A DNA stretch of 61,021 nucleotides from Sutterella wadsworthensis (GTDB lineage: Bacteria; Pseudomonadota; Gammaproteobacteria; Burkholderiales; Burkholderiaceae_F): NCBI RefSeq assembly GCF_003315195.1, contig NZ_QNRV01000017.1:1-61021 (forward strand). The letters are read 5' to 3'. Positions within the stretch are counted from its first letter, which is position 1, and every line of letters starts with the position of its first letter. Below the pieces are notes generated by a model that saw only the letters and a list, made by a program, of their open reading frames with translations, did no database searches and was not told the DNA's origin. A program made the translations under genes and the position numbers. Shown here piece after piece: positions 58,937-61,021 of the stretch.

Positions 58937-60796
58937 ATGGCTTATCCCGACAAAAACGAAATGCCGGACCTCAGCCGCCGCGCCTTTATCAACGGCCAGA
59001 CGGTCGCGTTTGAACCCAACGACACGATTTTGGAAGCTGCGCGCCGTGCGGGTATTTTCATTCCGACGCTGTGCGAATTAGCCGCGCTCAATCACCGCCC
59101 CGGCACCTGCCGAGTCTGTTTGGTGGAGGTAGAGCTTCCCCAGGGCGGCCGTGAGATCGTAACGTCCTGTGAAACCAAGATTGAGCCCGGCATGCGCATC
59201 CGCACGCGTACGGCGGAAGTCCGCCGCCGCCAGAAAATGCAGGTTGAACTGCTGATGGCGGATCATGACGAAAACTGCTCGTCATGCAAGCGCCACGGCA
59301 AGTGCGGACTGCAGGATGCCGCACTTTGGACCGGTGCGGACCGTCTGGGACTTTCCGGGCGGTATAAGCCGATTCGCAAGCTCGATATGTCCGCACCCGC
59401 CATGCGTTTTGACGGCGGAAAGTGCATTCGCTGCCTGCGCTGCATTGAGGTCTGCCGGCAAGTGCAGGGTGTTTCGGCGCTCTGCCTCACCGGAACGGGC
59501 ACGAAAGCCGAAATCGGCTTTACCGGCGCCGTCAATTGGGGGTCATCCGATCGATGCATTGAATGCGGGCAGTGCTCACTCGTTTGCCCGACGGGGGCTA
59601 TCAGCGTGCGTGATCAAGGGTGCGATGTCTTCGACCTGCTCGACGACGATTCAATCACCACGGTCTTTCAGTTTGCGCCTGCTTTGCGAGTGGCGCTTTC
59701 CGAAGAGTTCGGCTTGCCCCCCGGCATGGATGTGCAGGGCAAGATCGTCAGTGCTTTGAAGCGCATGGGCGCAGACTACGTGATGGATACCAATTGGTCG
59801 GCCGACGTAACAATCATGGAAGAAGGCACCGAGATGCTCGCCAACTTCGAGCGTGCCAAAAAGGCCGGAACACTCCATTCCAAGCCCTTCACTTACTTCA
59901 CGTCCTGCTGCCCGGGCTGGGTTAATTATGTCGAGAAGATTGCCCCCGACATGATTCCGCACGTGTCGAGCACACGTTCGCCGCAGGCGATTTTCGGGGC
60001 TTTGGCCAAGACTTGGCTGGTTGAACATGCAGGCATCGAGAAGAGGGATATGCGGGTCATTTCGATCATGCCTTGCACCGCTAAAAAAGGCGAGGCCAAT
60101 CGAGATACGCTCAAACGCGCAGACGGCTCCTGCGACGTTGACGTCGTGCTGACCATCCGCGAGTTTGCCAGACTGATTAAGCGCTCCGGCCTTAATCTGG
60201 CCGATCTCCCCGATATGCCGTTTGATTCCCCCATGATGTCGCTCTCTTCGGGAGCGGGCCAGCTCTTTGGCTCAACCGGCGGCGTGATGGAGGCGGCGGT
60301 ACGCACGATGTCGGCGGTCAAGAATCAGGATCCGCGTCCAATGCCGCCGCTCACGCCGGTGCGCGGCATGGAATTCATCAAAGAAGCGACGGTTCGTCTC
60401 GGCGACCTCGGCGACATTCGCATTGCAGTGGTTCACGAATGTGCCAATATTGCCAAGGTCATCGAAATGGTCCGCAACGGAACGTGCCCATACCACTTTG
60501 TTGAAGTGATGGCTTGTCCGGGCGGCTGTGTGGGCGGCGGCGGCACAACCCGCGGTGTATGGGGCCGCAATACGGCCAAGCGTCAGCAGGGGATTTATGC
60601 GATCGACAAGGTCAAGAAGATCCGCGCGTCCTACGAGAACCCCGAAGTGATTCGGCTGTATCAGGAGTATCTGGGGAGTCCCGGCAGCGAACGGGCTCAT
60701 GAGCTGCTCCACTGTGAATACAAACCTTGGAAAAAGCGCGAGCGCAAACTCACTGGACCGGAGATTCTCGAAAGCGTCGAGCTTTCACCCGAATAA
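58937..60796 (+). CDS. hydA: [FeFe]-hydrogenase, NADH-linked multi-cluster type
   Basis: 619 residues. Domains in order: 2Fe-2S ferredoxin (Cys 46, 58, 61, 78), a NuoG-like His/Cys cluster (DHDENCSSCKRHGKC, about 109-123), two 4Fe-4S sites (Cys 163-173 and 207-217), then the H-cluster domain with L1 TSCCPGW (322-328), L2 MPCTAKKGE (378-386) and L3 MACPGGCVGGGG (525-536), and a C-terminal small-subunit region (YQEYLG...HELLH). All H-cluster cysteines and the proton-relay Cys 324 are present, so it should be active if HydEFG maturases exist elsewhere. Cytoplasmic. A terminator follows. Confidence 0.95.
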   Translation: MAYPDKNEMPDLSRRAFINGQTVAFEPNDTILEAARRAGIFIPTLCELAALNHRPGTCRVCLVEVELPQGGREIVTSCETKIEPGMRIRTRTAEVRRRQKMQVELLMADHDENCSSCKRHGKCGLQDAALWTGADRLGLSGRYKPIRKLDMSAPAMRFDGGKCIRCLRCIEVCRQVQGVSALCLTGTGTKAEIGFTGAVNWGSSDRCIECGQCSLVCPTGAISVRDQGCDVFDLLDDDSITTVFQFAPALRVALSEEFGLPPGMDVQGKIVSALKRMGADYVMDTNWSADVTIMEEGTEMLANFERAKKAGTLHSKPFTYFTSCCPGWVNYVEKIAPDMIPHVSSTRSPQAIFGALAKTWLVEHAGIEKRDMRVISIMPCTAKKGEANRDTLKRADGSCDVDVVLTIREFARLIKRSGLNLADLPDMPFDSPMMSLSSGAGQLFGSTGGVMEAAVRTMSAVKNQDPRPMPPLTPVRGMEFIKEATVRLGDLGDIRIAVVHECANIAKVIEMVRNGTCPYHFVEVMACPGGCVGGGGTTRGVWGRNTAKRQQGIYAIDKVKKIRASYENPEVIRLYQEYLGSPGSERAHELLHCEYKPWKKRERKLTGPEILESVELSPE

Positions 60797-60830
60797 GGAG
60801 CTCTCCGCAAACGCAGCTCCGGAACCCCTA

Positions 60831-60863
60831 AACCGCCCGGCCGTAAGGCCGAGGCGGTTTTTT
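60831..60863 (+). terminator. Intrinsic terminator after the hydrogenase gene
   Basis: AACCGCC-C-GGCC (60831-60842) pairs with GGCC-GA-GGCGGTT (60847-60859) around a short loop, followed by a run of T residues to 60863. Confidence 0.92.
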
Positions 60864-60897
60864 ATAAGGTCTTGCTGTCCATGTGCGGCATTGAAGA

Positions 60898-61021
60898 ATC
60901 GGGTAGAGAGCGGGTTTGCACCTCGCTCCCTCCCACACCACCGGACGTGCCGTTCGGCATCCGGCGGTTTCTAAAGTTAGGTTGTGGATTCAGTGGTCAG
61001 GCCTTTGACAAGAGACTGTAA
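60898..61021 (-). mobile_element. 3' end of a group II intron (domains V and VI), cut by the window edge
   Basis: Read leftward, 60968-60937 folds as a domain V: lower stem ACCGCCGGA/TCCGGTGGT, a two-base CG bulge, upper stem TGCC/GGCA and a GAAC loop. It is followed by GTGGGAGGGAGC...GCTCTC and a terminal CTACCCGAT, the usual 3' end of bacterial ORF-bearing group II introns. The putative intron boundary is at about 60898. The reverse transcriptase ORF would lie beyond the right edge. Confidence 0.65.

Overview
The window reads as chromosome of a Gram-negative, anaerobically respiring betaproteobacterium. The combination of a System I (Ccm) cytochrome c maturation operon, the ygfZ / mltG-tmk-holB core block, an MccA-type octaheme sulfite reductase and a 2-aminoethylphosphonate operon suggests a gut Burkholderiales of the Sutterellaceae type. 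That placement is inferred from gene content only. Coding density is high, and GC is high except for an AT-rich stretch at about 47.4-47.95 kb. I see no rRNA or tRNA genes and no CRISPR array.

Layout. 0-3.4 kb: pgsA, uvrC and a small lipoprotein (-). 3.7-11.2 kb: complete ccmABCDEFGHI operon (+) ending in a strong terminator. 11.4-17.1 kb: 2-aminoethylphosphonate uptake and catabolism, with ATPase, fused permease, binding lipoprotein, PhnW and PhnX (+). 17.3-20.3 kb: aldo/keto reductase, TIGR04076-like protein and NhaC-type antiporter (-). 20.3-21.2 kb: a gene-poor regulatory interval with a perfect FNR-type box, structured RNA and terminators. 21.2-24.1 kb: DUF3100 membrane protein, small membrane protein and M20 amidohydrolase (+). 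24.2-25.4 kb: orphan amino-acid binding protein behind a long structured leader.

25.6-33.6 kb (-) holds a probable defence island: an ADP-ribosylglycohydrolase, a 1666-residue McrB-like AAA+ protein with a triplicated N-terminal module and coiled coil, and a DUF2357-type McrC-like PD-(D/E)xK nuclease. 33.7-39.9 kb: Tat-exported TenA-like protein, YczE-like membrane protein, C69 dipeptidase, DMT permease and YgfZ. 40-43 kb: mltG-tmk-holB. 43.3-44.9 kb: solitary tyrosine recombinase (-).

45-53.7 kb is a sulfite-respiration locus: a TtrS-like sensor kinase, an AT-rich regulatory region, MccA with seven CxxCH motifs plus one CX15CH, and an accessory operon (rhodanese, DUF4418, FtsX-like ABC permease, ABC ATPase, thioredoxin). 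The quinol dehydrogenase and the response regulator one would expect are not in the window. 53.8-56.3 kb (-): araC-larB-larC1, a partial nickel-pincer cofactor set. 56.8-60.8 kb (+): a NuoF-FeS/GltD-like flavoprotein and an [FeFe]-hydrogenase, behind a leader with a two-codon mini-ORF and two strong hairpins. The right edge carries the 3' end (domains V-VI) of a group II intron on the minus strand.

How it fits together: Ccm supplies covalent heme to periplasmic cytochromes such as MccA. MccA would use sulfite as electron acceptor, the hydrogenase module would handle H2/NAD(P)H, and the phosphonate, dipeptide and amidohydrolase genes scavenge carbon, nitrogen and phosphorus. The boldest candidate for an under-described system is the ARH/McrB/McrC cassette. 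The mcc accessory operon and the DUF3100/M20 module come next.
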